From contig CAYRDC010000010.1 of the NCBI GenBank assembly GCA_964422925.1, positions 24,127 to 88,126 of the forward strand: 64,000 nt of DNA. Direction: 5' to 3'. Positions 62,971 to 64,000 of this stretch are shown here, one piece after another; within the stretch, counting starts at the first letter, position 1, and the number at the start of each line of letters is the position of its first letter. The notes below the pieces were generated by a model. The model did not search any database, had not been told where the DNA came from, and was given only the letters and a program-made list of their open reading frames with translations. The DNA comes from CAYRDC01 sp964422925. GTDB taxonomy: Bacteria > Bacteroidota > Bacteroidia > Chitinophagales > S012-47. A program made the translations under genes and the position numbers.

Positions 62971-63585
62971 TTATTCGGCCACGTTTTCCTTTCTCAGGAA
63001 TAAATACCCTACCGACAGCTCAATGACCCGGTTCCTGGTAGCAGGGACCCCGGCAAAATTGCTGACATCAGTAAGGCCAAGGTTATACCTGAGGTCTACC
63101 AATATTCCCATGTCGGATTCCCAACCCGCACCAAAAGCAAGGGCAAAATCTGTTTTCTTATAAGCTGTAGTGTAAATCTGCTCTTTATAGGGTTCCTTGG
63201 TTATGGGATGATAATTTGAACGGGCGCAAAGCAGGATACCGAGTTGCGGCCCGGCCATCACGCGGAAGCCTCCGTTGATATTGTACTTAAACAAAACCGG
63301 GATATTCAAATAACGGAGTTTGGTGTACAGCACCTGGTCCTGATAGTGAATAGTGGCCCCCTGCTGGGAGTAGTATACTTCAGGCTGTAAGCTGAACTGG
63401 TCCGAAACCCATTGGCCAAAAACGCCCACCTGGTACCCGAAACGGAAAGAATATACCACACTGGAATCGTCCACCGATTGCGTGGACAGGTTAGGCCCGG
63501 CCTTTATTCCACCAATATATTGCGGACGGGCTGTAATAACTGTAAATAACAGGAAAAAGAATATACCAAACTTGATAGTTCTCAT
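62971..63585 (-). CDS. PorT-like outer-membrane beta-barrel protein
   Basis: A 204-residue protein with signal peptide (cleavage near ARPQ) and the pattern of the porin/PorT-type beta-barrel family: GGIKAGPNLST at the mature start, FGYQVGVFGQW, FSLQPEVYYSQQGA, YLNIPVLFKYN, VMAGPQLGILL, FALAFGAGWESDMGILVDLRYNLGLTD and a closing VIELSVGYLF. Eight strands are expected. The specific function is not predictable. It is divergent from the lipoprotein gene at the window end. Confidence 0.85.
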   Translation of the reverse strand: MRTIKFGIFFFLLFTVITARPQYIGGIKAGPNLSTQSVDDSSVVYSFRFGYQVGVFGQWVSDQFSLQPEVYYSQQGATIHYQDQVLYTKLRYLNIPVLFKYNINGGFRVMAGPQLGILLCARSNYHPITKEPYKEQIYTTAYKKTDFALAFGAGWESDMGILVDLRYNLGLTDVSNFAGVPATRNRVIELSVGYLFLRKENVAE

Positions 63586-63728
63586 GACAGCATAAGGATT
63601 TGTTTTGTATAAAGTTAGGATATTTACTTATAAATTCCTAATTTTATTGTTACAAAAATTACTTATAAACCAGTACATCTGCAAAATCATTAAATCTGAG
63701 AAACAGAATTTGAACCTTAATTAAAACT

Positions 63729-64000
63729 ATGATTGCCATGACCATTAGAATGAAAGGTGTCATCCTTTTGACAATGTTTTCAATTCTCCTGGGCAGCTGC
63801 TGCAAAGACAATTTTGAGATTCCGGTAAAGAGTTATTGGGTATTCGTTTCCAATGCTGACGGAGACAACATTTCAGTAATTGATGCGAGCACTAACCACG
63901 AGGCCTTGACTATAGACGCCAGTTCAATGGGCTTTAATATTTATGAACCAAGGAATTCAGCGATCAGTCATGACGGGAAATTATTGTATGTCCCCTGCCG
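63729..64000 (+). CDS. Beta-propeller-like lipoprotein, 5' part only
   Basis: The frame opens at an ATG at 63729 (a second ATG at 63738 and a third at 63750 are possible; the last gives the neatest signal peptide, MKGVILLTMFSILLGSC). After the lipobox comes YWVFVSNADGDNISVIDAST and a DGKLLYVPC strand, the typical repeat of YVTN/Lactonase-type beta-propellers. It runs off the right edge. Ligand unknown. Confidence 0.75.
   Translation, partial: MIAMTIRMKGVILLTMFSILLGSCCKDNFEIPVKSYWVFVSNADGDNISVIDASTNHEALTIDASSMGFNIYEPRNSAISHDGKLLYVPC

Overview
The window comes from a Bacteroidota chromosome, most likely a free-living or uncultured member of the Saprospirales/Chitinophagales type; that placement is inference. 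Four things point to the phylum: several secreted proteins end in type IX secretion (T9SS) C-terminal sorting domains, there is a carboxypeptidase-regulatory-domain outer-membrane receptor, there are many short Bacteroidota lipoproteins, and perfect TAnnTTTG boxes (the phylum's -7 promoter element) lie upstream of several genes. No insertion sequence, prophage or CRISPR array was seen.

Layout. 1-8 kb: a truncated helical protein, an Ig/dockerin T9SS protein, an initiator tRNA, the ribosome-assembly GTPases era and der, a small lipoprotein and a CtpA-type protease. 8-21.5 kb: murQ, then a dispersed phosphorelay (stand-alone HPt, sigma-54 activator without a DNA-binding domain, four-PAS hybrid kinase with two receivers). 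This surrounds two tandem, duplicated T9SS surface proteins with beta-strand repeats, preceded by a strongly structured leader. A Crp/Fnr regulator follows. 21.6-33.6 kb: a mosaic of lipoproteins and envelope proteins, including an FG-GAP/ASPIC protein, a cytochrome c, a frameshifted DinB-like gene, a CPBP protease, beta-barrel candidates, a desaturase plus nitrilase pair, a beta-barrel gene remnant, and a DUF3179 protein whose start codon appears lost. 33.6-39.6 kb: an AT-rich island holding a membrane-embedded AraC regulator, a degenerate and an apparently intact CPBP protease, another membrane protein, an NTF2-like protein and an S41 lipoprotein protease. 39.7-44.9 kb: an outer-membrane receptor, a cytochrome/copper-monooxygenase/T9SS fusion and a GH114-like lipoprotein.

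The most striking region is 44.86-59.56 kb, an 11-gene minus-strand operon with almost no spacing: korA-korB-orf857-rnfB-orf1259-rnfC-rnfD-rnfG-rnfE-rnfA-orf62. It joins a 2-oxoacid:ferredoxin oxidoreductase to a complete Rnf ion-pumping complex. It also adds two giant iron-sulfur proteins that share a C-terminal module. One of them looks like a pyruvate:ferredoxin oxidoreductase that kept its ferredoxin domain but lost its thiamine-binding catalytic domain. The operon suggests direct channelling of 2-oxoacid-derived ferredoxin electrons into Rnf. A palindrome overlaps the predicted transcription start.

The last 4.5 kb hold two beta-barrel candidates, an uncharacterised Cys-rich 606-residue protein, and the start of a beta-propeller-like lipoprotein that runs off the window.
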